A stretch of 64,000 nt of DNA from Marinobacter daepoensis DSM 16072 (GCF_000421165.1 NZ_ATWI01000011.1:248001-312000), one strand, 5' to 3'; shown: positions 7,932 through 17,712, numbered from the stretch's first letter. The notes: a model not told the origin generated them from the sequence alone. Numbers and translations: made by a program.

Positions 7932-9662
7932 ATGCCCCATCGCGCCCACCTTTTTTCTCTGCGTATGGCCCACGCTGTGCGCGAGGCCTGCGTCGCCGAA
8001 CCATATAACGGCCGGCGATTCCTGAAAGACCTGATGGCCGGTGTAACCGTTGGCATCATCGCCATTCCCCTGGCAATGGCGCTGGCCATCGCCTCTGGGG
8101 TTGCGCCTCAGTATGGTTTGTATACTGCCATCATTGCCGGTTTCCTGATTGCCCTGTTTGGTGGAAGCCGCTACAGCATTTCTGGCCCTACCGCCGCCTT
8201 TGTGGTGATTCTTTACCCCATCGCTCAGAGTTACGGGCTGGGTGGATTGCTGCTGGCCACCCTGATGTCCGGTGTGTTGTTGGTCGCCATGGCCTGGATG
8301 CGCCTGGGGCGCTTCATTGAGTATATCCCCGAATCCGTCACCCTGGGGTTTACCGGCGGCATTGCAGTGGTGATCGCCACGCTGCAGGTGAAGGATTTCT
8401 TTGGGCTGCTGGTACCCGCCATGCCGGAGCATTATTGGGAAAAACTAGGCGTTCTGGCCCAGCAGATGCCAGCGCTGGATGCGATGAGCACACTGGTAGC
8501 GCTGGTAACCCTGGCGATCATGCTGCTCTGGCCGCGATTGAAAACACCGGTGCCTCCCCATTTGCCTGCGGTAATCGTTGGTAGCCTGTTGGCGTTCTGG
8601 CTGAATTCTCAGGGTGCCGGGATTGAGACGATAGGTTCCCGGTTCAGTTATCTGCTGCCAGGAGGCGGTACGGGCGCCGGGATCCCCCCTTTCCTGCCGG
8701 AGTTTGCCTGGCCCTGGCAGCGGGCCGGAGCGGACGGGTTGCCCATTGGATTGTCCTGGGAACTGTTCCGGGAACTGATTCCCGCAGCTTTTGCCATTGC
8801 CATGCTGGGGGCGATTGAATCGTTGTTGTGCGCGGTGGTTCTGGATGGGATGACTGGCAAGCGGCACAGCGCTAACAGTGAACTGATGGGCCAGGGAATT
8901 GGCAATATCGTGGTGCCCTTTTTTGGCGGCATTACCGCCACCGCCGCCATTGCGCGTTCTGCGGCTAACTACCGGGCGGGTGCAGAGTCGCCGGTGTCTG
9001 CGATGATCCATGCGGTGGTGGTTCTTCTGGCGTTGGTTCTGCTTGCCGGTGTGCTGGCATTCTTGCCGATGCCGGCTATGGCCGCTTTGTTGATGGTCGT
9101 GGCCTGGAATATGAGTGAGGCTCCCAAAGCGCTGCATCTGCTGAAAACCGCGCCCCGAAGCGACATTCTGGTGTTTCTGGCCTGTTTTGGGCTCACCGTC
9201 ATGCTGGATATGGTAATTGCCATCACCACGGGTGTGTTATTGGCGGCGGTGCTGTTCATGAGAGAGATGGCCCAGATGACCCGGGTGACCGATATCACGG
9301 AGAGTAAACGGGTCCGGCAGGTTGGCGTGCCAGAGGGCTGGCAGGTCTTCAAGGTAAACGGCCCGCTGTTCTTTGCTGCGGCGGACCGGATATTTGGCGA
9401 ATTGGCCGCATTGTCGACGCAAGCCAGGGGGCTGGTGTTGTATCTGGATGGTGTGACGGTGCTGGATGCCGGGGGGGTGTCGGCCCTGAATAAGCTGATT
9501 GCAAGCTGTCGGGAAACGAACACGGGACTGGTCCTGGCCGACCTGCAATTTCAGCCTCTGCGTACCCTGGCGCGTGCAGGGCTCAAACCGGAGCCCGGTG
9601 TCAGCCGTTTCTACCCAACCCTGGATGAAGCGCTGACGGCAGTCCGCTCTGGCGAACCCTGA
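7932..9662 (+). CDS. dauA: SulP/SLC26 family transporter DauA (C4-dicarboxylate transporter)
   Basis: 576-residue inner-membrane SulP carrier that matches E. coli DauA (YchM) throughout: GITVGIIAIPLAMAL-type first helix, SGPTAAFVVILYPI, AMLGAIESLLCAVVLDGMTG, GGITATAAIARSAANYRAGA and MAALLMVVAWNMSEA. A cytoplasmic STAS domain follows from about residue 455 (VFKVNGPLFFAAADRIFGEL, VLYLDGVTVLDAGGVSAL). DauA takes up succinate and other C4-dicarboxylates aerobically at acidic pH; members of the wider family carry sulfate or bicarbonate. A GGAG site lies upstream. The channel gene 44 bases downstream may be co-transcribed. Confidence 0.88.
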   Translation: MPHRAHLFSLRMAHAVREACVAEPYNGRRFLKDLMAGVTVGIIAIPLAMALAIASGVAPQYGLYTAIIAGFLIALFGGSRYSISGPTAAFVVILYPIAQSYGLGGLLLATLMSGVLLVAMAWMRLGRFIEYIPESVTLGFTGGIAVVIATLQVKDFFGLLVPAMPEHYWEKLGVLAQQMPALDAMSTLVALVTLAIMLLWPRLKTPVPPHLPAVIVGSLLAFWLNSQGAGIETIGSRFSYLLPGGGTGAGIPPFLPEFAWPWQRAGADGLPIGLSWELFRELIPAAFAIAMLGAIESLLCAVVLDGMTGKRHSANSELMGQGIGNIVVPFFGGITATAAIARSAANYRAGAESPVSAMIHAVVVLLALVLLAGVLAFLPMPAMAALLMVVAWNMSEAPKALHLLKTAPRSDILVFLACFGLTVMLDMVIAITTGVLLAAVLFMREMAQMTRVTDITESKRVRQVGVPEGWQVFKVNGPLFFAAADRIFGELAALSTQARGLVLYLDGVTVLDAGGVSALNKLIASCRETNTGLVLADLQFQPLRTLARAGLKPEPGVSRFYPTLDEALTAVRSGEP

Positions 9663-9706
9663 AAACTGAGATAAACTGGCCCGCAAAGATCGCTTGAGGG
9701 GCTGCC

Positions 9707-11662
9707 ATGCTGCCATTCCGGATTGTCGACCGAGTAAAGTTCGTTGTTGAGCGCCAGTTGGTGAAAGGTGCGGGCTTCCAGTTACTGGTGGTGGGAGGCT
9801 TCATTGCCCTCATCTCTCTGGTGGGTGGGCTGCTGGTGGTGCTGCCTCAGGCAGGTGAGTTTGAAGATGCCGGGGCCGCGGTTTGGTGGGCGTTTCTCCG
9901 GCTGACGGACCCGGGTTACCTGGGGGATGATGTCGGCACCTGGCAACGCGTTGTCTCGACCCTTCTGACTATCTCCGGGTACGTGGTGTTCATGGGCACG
10001 CTGGTCGCGATTCTGACCCGCTGGCTGATTGCCAAGATGGAAGAGCTTGAACGGGGGCTGACTCCGGTTACCCTGAAGAACCATATTGTGGTTCTGGGGT
10101 GGACCGCTCAGACCCCCCCTCTGGTCGCCGAGCTTTTTGGCTCGTCCGGGCGGATGGCCCGGTTTCTGGAAAAGCATGATGCTCAGCGATTGCGACTGGT
10201 GCTGCTGGCGGAGGAAGCCGGCGCGGAGCAACTGCATGAGCTGCTCAGCGAGCCGGGGGTTGGCCGGCGGGCCAGGGAAGTCATTCTGCGCAGCGGCTCA
10301 GCCATTCAGCCAGAGGCGCTGCACCGGGTAGCCTGCCTGGATGCCGCGGCGGTCATTGTGCCCAGCCAGATTCACGAAGCCGGCAGTCTGGTAACGTCGG
10401 ATGTGGAGACCGTTAAGGCGCTACTCTCGATTGCCGCCCAGGCAAGGCATTTCAATGCTCCGGTACCCTACGTTGTGGCCGAAATTCAGGACATGCGCAA
10501 GTTGCCAGTGGTGGAGCGGGCCTATCCGGGGGCTGTGGAAGTGGTGGCTGGGGACGCCACCATCAGCCGGCTGATGGTGCAGAATGTCCTGCACCCGAAT
10601 CTGTCGGAAGTCTATAACGAGCTGCTGACAGCGGGAGAGGGCAACGAAGTTTTTGTCCGGGGGGGTGAAACGGCCGAAGGTCTTACCCTGTCTCAGGTTG
10701 CCAGTCAGAGGCCCCATGCGGTTGTTCTGGGGCTGTTACACCCGGCGCCGGGCAAAGGCTGGCAGGTTAACCTGCTGGCCGATCCCGGGACTGTGGTTCG
10801 GGCTGAAGATCGTGTCGTGCTTCTCGCCCGGGAATATGATCACACGGCGTTTGATCCCAAAGCTTTGCCAATGCCGGAACTGGTGCGTGAGCCTGCTCAG
10901 AGCCTCCCGCCGGTGTCTTCGTCGTCCGAGCCGCACCGGGTGCTGGTTCTGGGGTGGAACCGCCGGGTGCCGACACTGGCGGCGGAGTTCGCCAGTTATC
11001 CCCAGCGCGATTTTGAGCTGGATCTGGTGTCGGCGATTCCGCTTGAAGAGCGTGAGCGGGCGATGAATCGCTATGGAGTGAACCTGGCCAGAGTCCGTGG
11101 GCGCCTGCTGGAGGCGGATTACATGGTGGAGGACGATCTCCGTCGTCTTGATCCTGCCGGATACGACACCGTGATCCTGTTGAGCAGCGATCGTCTTGGG
11201 TCAGGCGAAGAGGCCGATGCCCGCGCGATGGTGGGTTATCTGCAGCTGGAAGATGTGCTTGCGTCGGCCACCAGGCGGCCTCAGGTCATTATGGAATTGA
11301 GTGATCCGGACAACCGTCACCTGCTGTATGGGCATAAGAGTGAGATGCTGATCAGCCCGATGATTCTGAGCCATGTTCTGGCCCAGGTGGCTCTGCGTCG
11401 GGAGCTCCGGGTGGTGCTGGATGAGCTGTTTACGGTGGGCGGTGCGGAAATCCAGTTCAGAGATCCCCAGGATTACCCATTGCCAGCCAGTGCCGATTTT
11501 CAGTTGCTCGAGAAAATTGTGGCGGACCGAGGTGAGATTGCCCTCGGCGTTTTTCGGGGCCGTGCTGATGACCGGGGTCGTCATGTGCAAATGAATCCGC
11601 CGCGCGATACGTATCTTGATCTGCAGCCGGACGATCAACTGGTGGTGATGTGCCGCACCTGA
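9707..11662 (+). CDS. CASTOR/POLLUX-type ion channel with RCK-like NAD-binding domains
   Basis: 651 residues. The N-terminus has one or two transmembrane helices (LLVVGGFIALISLVGGLLVV; VVSTLLTISGYVVFMGTLVAIL) flanking a pore-like segment AFLRLTDPGYLGDDVG, which replaces the usual TVGYGD filter and is typical of CASTOR/POLLUX/DMI1-related channels. Two Rossmann-like RCK domains follow, starting NHIVVLGWTAQ near residue 124 and PHRVLVLGWNRR near 409, with a late DARAMVGYLQLEDVL segment characteristic of the family. Plant homologues conduct K+ or Ca2+ in nuclear envelopes; the bacterial role is not established. It follows dauA closely. Confidence 0.82.
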   Translation: MLPFRIVDRVKFVVERQLVKGAGFQLLVVGGFIALISLVGGLLVVLPQAGEFEDAGAAVWWAFLRLTDPGYLGDDVGTWQRVVSTLLTISGYVVFMGTLVAILTRWLIAKMEELERGLTPVTLKNHIVVLGWTAQTPPLVAELFGSSGRMARFLEKHDAQRLRLVLLAEEAGAEQLHELLSEPGVGRRAREVILRSGSAIQPEALHRVACLDAAAVIVPSQIHEAGSLVTSDVETVKALLSIAAQARHFNAPVPYVVAEIQDMRKLPVVERAYPGAVEVVAGDATISRLMVQNVLHPNLSEVYNELLTAGEGNEVFVRGGETAEGLTLSQVASQRPHAVVLGLLHPAPGKGWQVNLLADPGTVVRAEDRVVLLAREYDHTAFDPKALPMPELVREPAQSLPPVSSSSEPHRVLVLGWNRRVPTLAAEFASYPQRDFELDLVSAIPLEERERAMNRYGVNLARVRGRLLEADYMVEDDLRRLDPAGYDTVILLSSDRLGSGEEADARAMVGYLQLEDVLASATRRPQVIMELSDPDNRHLLYGHKSEMLISPMILSHVLAQVALRRELRVVLDELFTVGGAEIQFRDPQDYPLPASADFQLLEKIVADRGEIALGVFRGRADDRGRHVQMNPPRDTYLDLQPDDQLVVMCRT

Positions 11663-11855
11663 AGAGGTCGGCTTCTGGTATTCATGAGAAAAATGCCGGG
11701 AATACACCATATAAATTTCAATTATAAATCAGAAAGCACTAAAGTTACGCCCAACGTCAGCGCTTGCCGGTCTTTCTGGGCAGGGAGCTGACGACGGAGG
11801 CTGCCTGGCAGCAGCACCGCACCTTTTGAACACAAACGTAGAAAGGACAGAGACC

Positions 11856-13448
11856 ATGCCTTACGCACAAGACGTTGACCAAATCGCTTCCCTCGTGAAG
11901 CAGAACCCCACCTGGAACGCCATCAACCCGAAGCACGCGGCCCGTATGCGCGCCCAGAACAAGTTCAAGACTGGTCTGGACATCGCCAAGTACACTGCCA
12001 AGATCATGCGCGAAGACATGGCGAACTACGACAAGGATTCTTCCCAGTACACTCAGTCTCTGGGTTGCTGGCATGGCTTCATCGGTCAGCAGAAGCTGAT
12101 CTCTATCAAGAAGCACTTCGGTAGCACCAAGCGTCGTTACCTGTACCTGTCTGGCTGGATGGTTGCTGCTCTGCGTTCTGATTTTGGTCCGCTGCCTGAC
12201 CAGTCCATGCACGAAAAGACTGCCGTTTCTGGTCTGATCGAAGAGCTGTACACCTTCCTGCGTCAGGCCGACGCCTGGGAACTGAACCACCTGTTCCGTG
12301 CTCTGGACGAAGCTGAGCAGGCAGGCGACACTGCCAAAGCCGAAGAGCTGATCAAGCAGATCGACAACCATGAAACTCACGTTGTTCCGATCATTGCCGA
12401 CATCGACGCCGGTTTCGGTAACGACGAAGCTACTTACCTGCTGGCCAAGAAAATGATCGAAGCCGGTGCCTGCTGTATCCAGATCGAAAACCAGGTATCT
12501 GACGAGAAGCAGTGTGGTCACCAGGACGGTAAAGTAACCGTTCCGCACGCTGACTTCCTGTCCAAGATCAACGCGGTTCGTCTGGCGTTCCTGGAACTGG
12601 GTGTTGACGACGGTGTTATCGTTGCCCGTACCGACTCTCTGGGTGCTGGCCTGACCAAGCAGATCGCTGTAACCAACGAGCCGGGTGACCTGGGCGACCA
12701 GTACAACAGCTTCATTGATGGCGAGTACATTGAAGATGCGTCCCAGATCGAGAACGGCGACGTTGTCATCAAGTCCAACGGCAAGCTGCTGAAGCCGAAG
12801 CGTCTGGCTTCTGGCCTGTTCCAGTTCAAGCCGGGTTCTGGTGAAGATCGCGTGGTTCTGGACTGCATCACCAGCCTGCAGAATGGCGCCGACATGCTGT
12901 GGATCGAAACCGAGAAGCCGCACGTTGGTCAGATCGCTGCTATGGTTAACCGCATCAAGGAAGTGGTACCCGATGCCAAGCTGGTTTACAACAACAGCCC
13001 GTCCTTCAACTGGACTCTGAACTTCCGTCAGCAGGTATTCGATGCCATGCAGGAAGAAGGCAAAGACGTATCTGCCTACGACCGCGCCAAGCTGATGAGC
13101 GCCGAGTACGACAACACTGAGCTGGGTCAGCTGGCTGACGAGTGGTGCCGTAACTTCCAGCGTGATGCGTCCCGTGAAGCCGGTGTGTTCCACCACCTGA
13201 TCACTCTGCCGACGTACCACACTGCTGCCCTGTCTACCGACAACCTGGCGAAGGGCTACTTCGGTGACGAAGGCATGCTGGCCTACGTTGCTGGCGTACA
13301 GCGTCAGGAAATCCGTCAGGGCATCGCTACTGTGAAGCACCAGGACATGGCCGGTTCCAACATCGGTGATGACCATAAAGAGTTCTTCGCTGGTGAAGCG
13401 GCTCTGAAGGCCGGTGGTAAAGACAACACCATGAACCAGTTCGGTTAA
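11856..13448 (+). CDS. aceA: Isocitrate lyase, long form
   Basis: Glyoxylate-shunt enzyme that splits isocitrate into glyoxylate and succinate, needed for growth on acetate, fatty acids and alkanes. 530 residues, the long subfamily found in Pseudomonas-type bacteria rather than the 434-residue E. coli form. The active-site loop reads DEKQCGHQDGKV, with the catalytic Cys, and PIIADIDAGFGNDEATY carries the metal-binding Asp residues. I use the ATG at 11856, which is preceded by AAAGGA; an in-frame ATG 30 bases earlier is possible. Codon use is strongly biased to preferred codons, as expected of a highly expressed gene. A strong terminator follows. Confidence 0.96.
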   Translation: MPYAQDVDQIASLVKQNPTWNAINPKHAARMRAQNKFKTGLDIAKYTAKIMREDMANYDKDSSQYTQSLGCWHGFIGQQKLISIKKHFGSTKRRYLYLSGWMVAALRSDFGPLPDQSMHEKTAVSGLIEELYTFLRQADAWELNHLFRALDEAEQAGDTAKAEELIKQIDNHETHVVPIIADIDAGFGNDEATYLLAKKMIEAGACCIQIENQVSDEKQCGHQDGKVTVPHADFLSKINAVRLAFLELGVDDGVIVARTDSLGAGLTKQIAVTNEPGDLGDQYNSFIDGEYIEDASQIENGDVVIKSNGKLLKPKRLASGLFQFKPGSGEDRVVLDCITSLQNGADMLWIETEKPHVGQIAAMVNRIKEVVPDAKLVYNNSPSFNWTLNFRQQVFDAMQEEGKDVSAYDRAKLMSAEYDNTELGQLADEWCRNFQRDASREAGVFHHLITLPTYHTAALSTDNLAKGYFGDEGMLAYVAGVQRQEIRQGIATVKHQDMAGSNIGDDHKEFFAGEAALKAGGKDNTMNQFG

Positions 13449-13497
13449 TCGACCGGTTCAGGCTTGTCTGGCAGGTGCTTTGGCGCCTGCCCGCCAG

Positions 13498-13538
13498 AAA
13501 CCCCACATGGTTTATGCCATGTGGGGTTTTGTTTTTTT
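13498..13538 (+). terminator. Intrinsic terminator after aceA
   Basis: A perfect 10-bp stem, CCCCACATGG paired with CCATGTGGGG around a 6-base loop, is followed by TTTTG and seven T. It lies about 50 bases after the isocitrate lyase stop on the plus strand. Confidence 0.93.
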
Positions 13539-13645
13539 ACACAGGCTGTTTAAAGTCGTTGTTAACAGATTCTGGTTCAGCCGGGAACAGGTGAGTCGAT
13601 CTGTCAATGTTCTGGACGGTGAAACAATAGACGCTGAGAGGTCTC

Positions 13646-15466
13646 ATGTTTTCTGACCAATGGATTGTGTTTACCGTGCTTTTACTCACCCTGGCGGCGT
13701 TTATCTGGAATCGGGTAAGGTTCGACGTCGTTGCCATGCTGGCGTTGCTGGCGGTGGCGGTTACGGGATTGGTGCCAGTGGAGAGTGTATTCTCTGGTTT
13801 CGGACACCCGGCGGTGATTACGGTGGCAGCGGTACTGGTGATCAGTCAGGGGCTGGTCAACGGTGGCGTGGTGGATGAGGTGGCGAAACTGCTGGCCCGG
13901 GTTGGCCATAACGCGGTGGCTCAGGTGGTCACTCTGACACTGGTGGTCGCCGTCTGCTCGGCGTTTATCAACAATGTCGGGGCTCTGGCATTGCTGATGC
14001 CGGTCGCCATCTGGATGTCCAGGGAGGCAGGGCGCTCGCCCTCTCTGTTATTGATGCCGCTGGCCTTTGGCTCACTTCTGGGCGGAACCATAACCCTGAT
14101 AGGCACGCCTCCGAACATTATTATTGCCAGCTATCGTGAGGCCGGGGCCTTTGGTCTGTTTGATTTTGCCCCGGTTGGCCTGGCCGTCACGGTCGCTGGT
14201 GTCGCCTTTATCGGCCTGGCCGGATGGCGCCTGACTCCGAAACGGGACGACCCATCGGCGGGTGAAAAGCTGTTTAGCGTCGGAGACTATCTGACCGAGC
14301 TGAAGCTGCCGGAGGGGTCCGGCTATGAGGGCGACACCCTGCATCACCTGCTGACTGCAGGTGACAGCCAGAAGAACCTCATTGTGTTGTCGCTGGTTCG
14401 AGGTGGGAAGACCATGCCCGCGCCTTCCACGTTCACGATCCTCCGGGCGGATGACGTGCTGCTGGTTGAGGCAGACACCGAGAGTCTGAGCGAGTTTGTG
14501 GACGAAACCGGGTTGGTGCTGGCGTCCGGTGTTCCTGTCGAAGAGTCGGCCGGGGAGTGTCCGGAAAAGGATGGGGGCGGCCAGAAGCCGGGAGAGGATG
14601 CCCTGGTGGCGGGGGACGTGCGTCTGGCGGAGGCCGTCGTGACACCGGGGTCGCCGTTGGTGGGGCGAACCGCAAACCGACTGAACTTGCGGGAACGCTA
14701 CAGTGTCAATGTGGTGGCCGTTGCCCGGCAGGGGCATCGGTTAAAGCAACGGCTGGCAGACATCCGGTTCCGATCGGGCGATATCCTGTTGGTGCAGGGG
14801 TTTGAAGAAAGCTTGTCGGGCAGTCTTCAGGCCTTGGGATGCCTGCCTCTGGCTGAGCGGGGGCTGGCGTTTGGCCGACAAAAACAGCTGGGCCTTTCTG
14901 CTGGCTTGTTCGCCGTGGCCATTGTCAGCATTGTGGCCGGGTGGGCCTCGCCTCCGGTTGCGCTGGTTGCCTGTGCGGTGGCGATGGTGATATCAGGGCT
15001 GCTGGAGGCCAGTGACGCTTATGAAGCGATTGACTGGTCTGTGATCGTGCTGCTGGCGGCGATGATTCCGGTGGGTGTGGCGCTGGAAACCAGCGGTGGG
15101 GCGGACTCGATTGCCCGCCAGATTCTCTCGGTCAGTGAGGGGCAGGCCCCCTGGCTGGTGCTGACCATTATCCTTGTAGGCACCATGTTGTTGTCGAATG
15201 TCGTGAACAATGCCGCCGCGGCCATTCTGGTAGCGCCCATCGCTCTGGGGGTTTCCGGGGAGCTTGGTCTGGCCTCCGACGCTACGCTGATGGCGGTTGC
15301 TATTGGTGCGTCCTGTGCTTTTCTGACCCCGATCGGACACCAGTCCAACGCGCTGGTTATGGAGCCAGCAGGCTATCGCTTCGGAGACTACTGGCTTTTG
15401 GGGCTGCCGTTGTCTGTTGTGGTGACGGCAACGGCGGTGCCTGCCATCTTGTGGCTCTGGGGCTGA
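13646..15466 (+). CDS. SLC13-family anion permease with two RCK_C domains
   Basis: 606-residue membrane transporter of the divalent-anion:sodium/ArsB-NhaD (IT) superfamily. Two helical halves carry the repeated re-entrant signatures FINNVGALALLMPVAI / IGTPPNIIIASY and LLSNVVNNAAAAILVAPIAL / FLTPIGHQSNALVM. Between them, about residues 200-285 and 320-400, are two TrkA_C (RCK_C) domains (for example FTILRADDVLLVEAD and IRFRSGDILLVQGF), likely cytoplasmic ligand-sensing regulators. Such proteins carry sulfate, dicarboxylates or similar anions; the substrate is not readable here. The gene ends with no spacer before the convergent stop of the phospholipase-D-family gene. Confidence 0.88.
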   Translation: MFSDQWIVFTVLLLTLAAFIWNRVRFDVVAMLALLAVAVTGLVPVESVFSGFGHPAVITVAAVLVISQGLVNGGVVDEVAKLLARVGHNAVAQVVTLTLVVAVCSAFINNVGALALLMPVAIWMSREAGRSPSLLLMPLAFGSLLGGTITLIGTPPNIIIASYREAGAFGLFDFAPVGLAVTVAGVAFIGLAGWRLTPKRDDPSAGEKLFSVGDYLTELKLPEGSGYEGDTLHHLLTAGDSQKNLIVLSLVRGGKTMPAPSTFTILRADDVLLVEADTESLSEFVDETGLVLASGVPVEESAGECPEKDGGGQKPGEDALVAGDVRLAEAVVTPGSPLVGRTANRLNLRERYSVNVVAVARQGHRLKQRLADIRFRSGDILLVQGFEESLSGSLQALGCLPLAERGLAFGRQKQLGLSAGLFAVAIVSIVAGWASPPVALVACAVAMVISGLLEASDAYEAIDWSVIVLLAAMIPVGVALETSGGADSIARQILSVSEGQAPWLVLTIILVGTMLLSNVVNNAAAAILVAPIALGVSGELGLASDATLMAVAIGASCAFLTPIGHQSNALVMEPAGYRFGDYWLLGLPLSVVVTATAVPAILWLWG

Positions 15467-17017
15467 TTACAGCATCGATTCCAGTGGTAACAGGGACAGC
15501 AGCCACACCATGAAGCGCCGGGGCGCGGGGCTGTATGGGTCGGCGTTGTGGATGGTTTTCTGGTGCCCGTTCTGTTCTACCCAATACAGTTTGCCCTGGC
15601 TATCCAGTCGCACCTGATAACTTTCCACGGGAAGTAGCCCGGAAATCTGGGTTTTCATTAGGCTGGCGAGGTGGGCGTTGTCGATCACGAAACCCAGTTC
15701 GGTATTGAGGTTTAGGGATCGGGGGTCAAAGTTGAACGACCCGACAAAGACGGTTTCCTCGTCCACAATAAACGTTTTCGCGTGCAGGCTTGATCCGGAG
15801 CTGCCAAAAGGACCGGCGGATCCGGAGCTTTCATGCTCCAGGTTACCTTGTTTGCGCATCTCGTAGAGTTCAATGCCTGCCTTTATCAGGGGCTTCCGGT
15901 AGCGAGCGTAGCCCGAGTGCACGGCGGCGACGTCTGTGGCTTCCAGTGAATTGGTCAGAATTCTGACTCGGACCCCTTGTGCTGCCAGTCGTTGAAAATA
16001 TTCAACGCCTGCCTGAGTGGGGACGAAATAGGGGGAAATCAGGGTCAGGGATCGCTGGGGGTGGCCCAGGATTTTTCCGAGTTGCTGGCTGAGCAGGGCT
16101 TCCTTCGGCGCTTCACTGAGAATCTTGTCCGGATCGTCGCTGACCATGCGGGTATGGGACCAGTGCAGCTGCAGATCGCCGCGAATCATCTGTTCCAGAA
16201 ACGCCGAGGATTTCAGCGCGTCCAGATACTGTTTCTGGCGTTGCGGGTCGTGTTCTGCCCGCAGTCCCGCCAGCAGTGTTTCCGGTCGCTCGTTGGTGGC
16301 CCCGGCGATGGACTGGGCCGGGTAGCTCAGGTCATGATTCCAGTAACGGTCAAAGTCGTTGGAGGCCTCGTTCACCACCGGGCCGACCGCCATGACATCC
16401 AGGTCGGAGAACAGCAGCCCCTCAGTGGCACCGAAATACTCGTCACCGATGTTTCGGCCACCGACAATCGCGGCCTGGTTGTCGACGATGAAGGATTTGT
16501 TGTGCATGCGTCGGTTGAGGCGTGAGAAATCGGTGATGTACCCGAGCCACTTTGGTGACCGGACCACAAAGGGGTTGAACAGCCGGATGTGGAAATTCGG
16601 ATGCCTGGCCAGGGCAACGAACAGATCATCCAGGCCGCTGATGCCGTTGTCGTCGACCAGAAGGCGGACCCGGACGCCGCGGTCGGCCGCTTCTTTGAGC
16701 GCATCCAGGAGCAGCAGGCCGGTGATGTCCCGATGCCAGATGTAATATTGAGCATCGATGGATTTGTCGGCGACGGTGGTCAGCAGCATTCTGGCAATGA
16801 AGGCATCTTCTGCGAGGGCAAGCGGGTAGACGCCGGAAAAGGACGGTTGGGCCTCCAGCAGGGGAGCCAGGGCCAGCCCCAGTGGGGTTTTCGCAGAGGT
16901 GTCAGGAGTGATCGCGGTGTGCTCAGCCTTGTGTTCAAGAGCAGGCAGGGCGCAGCCAGACGCCAGCGGAAGCAGAACGACCAGCAGTAAAAGATTCAGG
17001 AGTGTCCGGTTAGTCAT
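15467..17017 (-). CDS. Phospholipase D-family lipoprotein, ClsC (YmdC)-like cardiolipin synthase
   Basis: 516 residues with a lipoprotein signal (LLLLVVLLPLASGC, Cys22) and two HKD motifs: HNKSFIVDNQAAIVGG (H172) with the GRNIGDEY context, and HAKTFIVDEETVFVGS (H412) followed by NFDPRSLNLNTE. This architecture matches the ClsC/YmdC branch of bacterial cardiolipin synthases, which transfer a phosphatidyl group between phospholipids, but E. coli ClsC works with a partner (YmdB) not seen here, and the lipoprotein signal argues for a periplasmic or envelope site. Its ATG overlaps the end of the TetR gene by 8 bases, so it is translated from the regulator's transcript. Confidence 0.85.
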   Translation of the reverse strand: MTNRTLLNLLLLVVLLPLASGCALPALEHKAEHTAITPDTSAKTPLGLALAPLLEAQPSFSGVYPLALAEDAFIARMLLTTVADKSIDAQYYIWHRDITGLLLLDALKEAADRGVRVRLLVDDNGISGLDDLFVALARHPNFHIRLFNPFVVRSPKWLGYITDFSRLNRRMHNKSFIVDNQAAIVGGRNIGDEYFGATEGLLFSDLDVMAVGPVVNEASNDFDRYWNHDLSYPAQSIAGATNERPETLLAGLRAEHDPQRQKQYLDALKSSAFLEQMIRGDLQLHWSHTRMVSDDPDKILSEAPKEALLSQQLGKILGHPQRSLTLISPYFVPTQAGVEYFQRLAAQGVRVRILTNSLEATDVAAVHSGYARYRKPLIKAGIELYEMRKQGNLEHESSGSAGPFGSSGSSLHAKTFIVDEETVFVGSFNFDPRSLNLNTELGFVIDNAHLASLMKTQISGLLPVESYQVRLDSQGKLYWVEQNGHQKTIHNADPYSPAPRRFMVWLLSLLPLESML

Positions 17018-17612
17018 TGCTGAGGATACCGCGAAAGATTGTCTCTACCAGTATGGGGGCAATGCTGGCCAGGGGCCAGCGCTCAGGTTTGGCCAGCCAT
17101 TCGAAAAACAGGCCGAGCATCTGGGTGTGCAGAAGATAGGCCGCCAGTTCCGGGGACAGGCCCGGGCGCAGTTGTCGGCGGTTTTCCGGCCTGCTCAGCA
17201 GTGTTGTCACGAAACTGATGCCTTCATCAGCCAACTCTAGATGTTTGTTCAGCGCCTGGTCGGACTCGTTGCGATGGAACAGAATGTAATACACGCGGAA
17301 ATACTGTTCGTCCTCCGCCAGTTTGCTGAGTGCGACAACGCAGAGGTGCTTCAGGTTGGCCAGTGTGTCGTCGCTGGTTGCTGATTCATCCAGCATCTCT
17401 GCCAGTGGCCCGCGCACCCGGTTGAGCATCGCGTCCAGAATGTCTTTTTTATTTCGGAAATGCCAATAAACGGCACCACGGGTAACGCCGGCAGTGCGGG
17501 CGATTTCCTCAAGCGAGGCTCGCGCGACGCCTTTGTCTGTGAAGACGCTCTCAGCAGCATCCAGGATGGATTCTCGGGTTGCTTCGGCTTCGGCTTTGGT
17601 CTTTCTCGCCAT
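17010..17612 (-). CDS. TetR/AcrR-family transcriptional repressor of the adjacent efflux genes
   Basis: 200-residue regulator beginning MARKTKAEAEATRESILDAA. The helix-turn-helix is at about residues 28-55 (SLEEIARTAGVTRGAVYWHF, then NKKDIL), very close to AcrR/TtgR/MtrR-type repressors of RND pumps. The C-terminal ligand domain is about 140 residues. I chose the ATG at 17612 because it matches the family N-terminus; the frame stays open upstream but crosses the operator. It is divergent from the RND operon and overlaps the phospholipase-D-like gene downstream. It probably represses both divergent units, itself included, through the operator at 17713-17736. Confidence 0.93.
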   Translation of the reverse strand: MARKTKAEAEATRESILDAAESVFTDKGVARASLEEIARTAGVTRGAVYWHFRNKKDILDAMLNRVRGPLAEMLDESATSDDTLANLKHLCVVALSKLAEDEQYFRVYYILFHRNESDQALNKHLELADEGISFVTTLLSRPENRRQLRPGLSPELAAYLLHTQMLGLFFEWLAKPERWPLASIAPILVETIFRGILSND

Positions 17613-17712
17613 AATAAACAGTTCCGGTTTCCAGTAGCGCTGTTCAGGGGTGGAGGGTTTTCCAGAGGCCGTCTGGGGATAAGTACTTAAGTATAGCGGA
17701 AGGCGGTTTACA

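Noticed and set aside
11757..13376. 539-codon open frame antisense to isocitrate lyase
   Set aside because: It is an exact shadow of aceA, caused by the strong codon bias of that highly expressed gene. The product has no recognisable domain and no ribosome-binding site.
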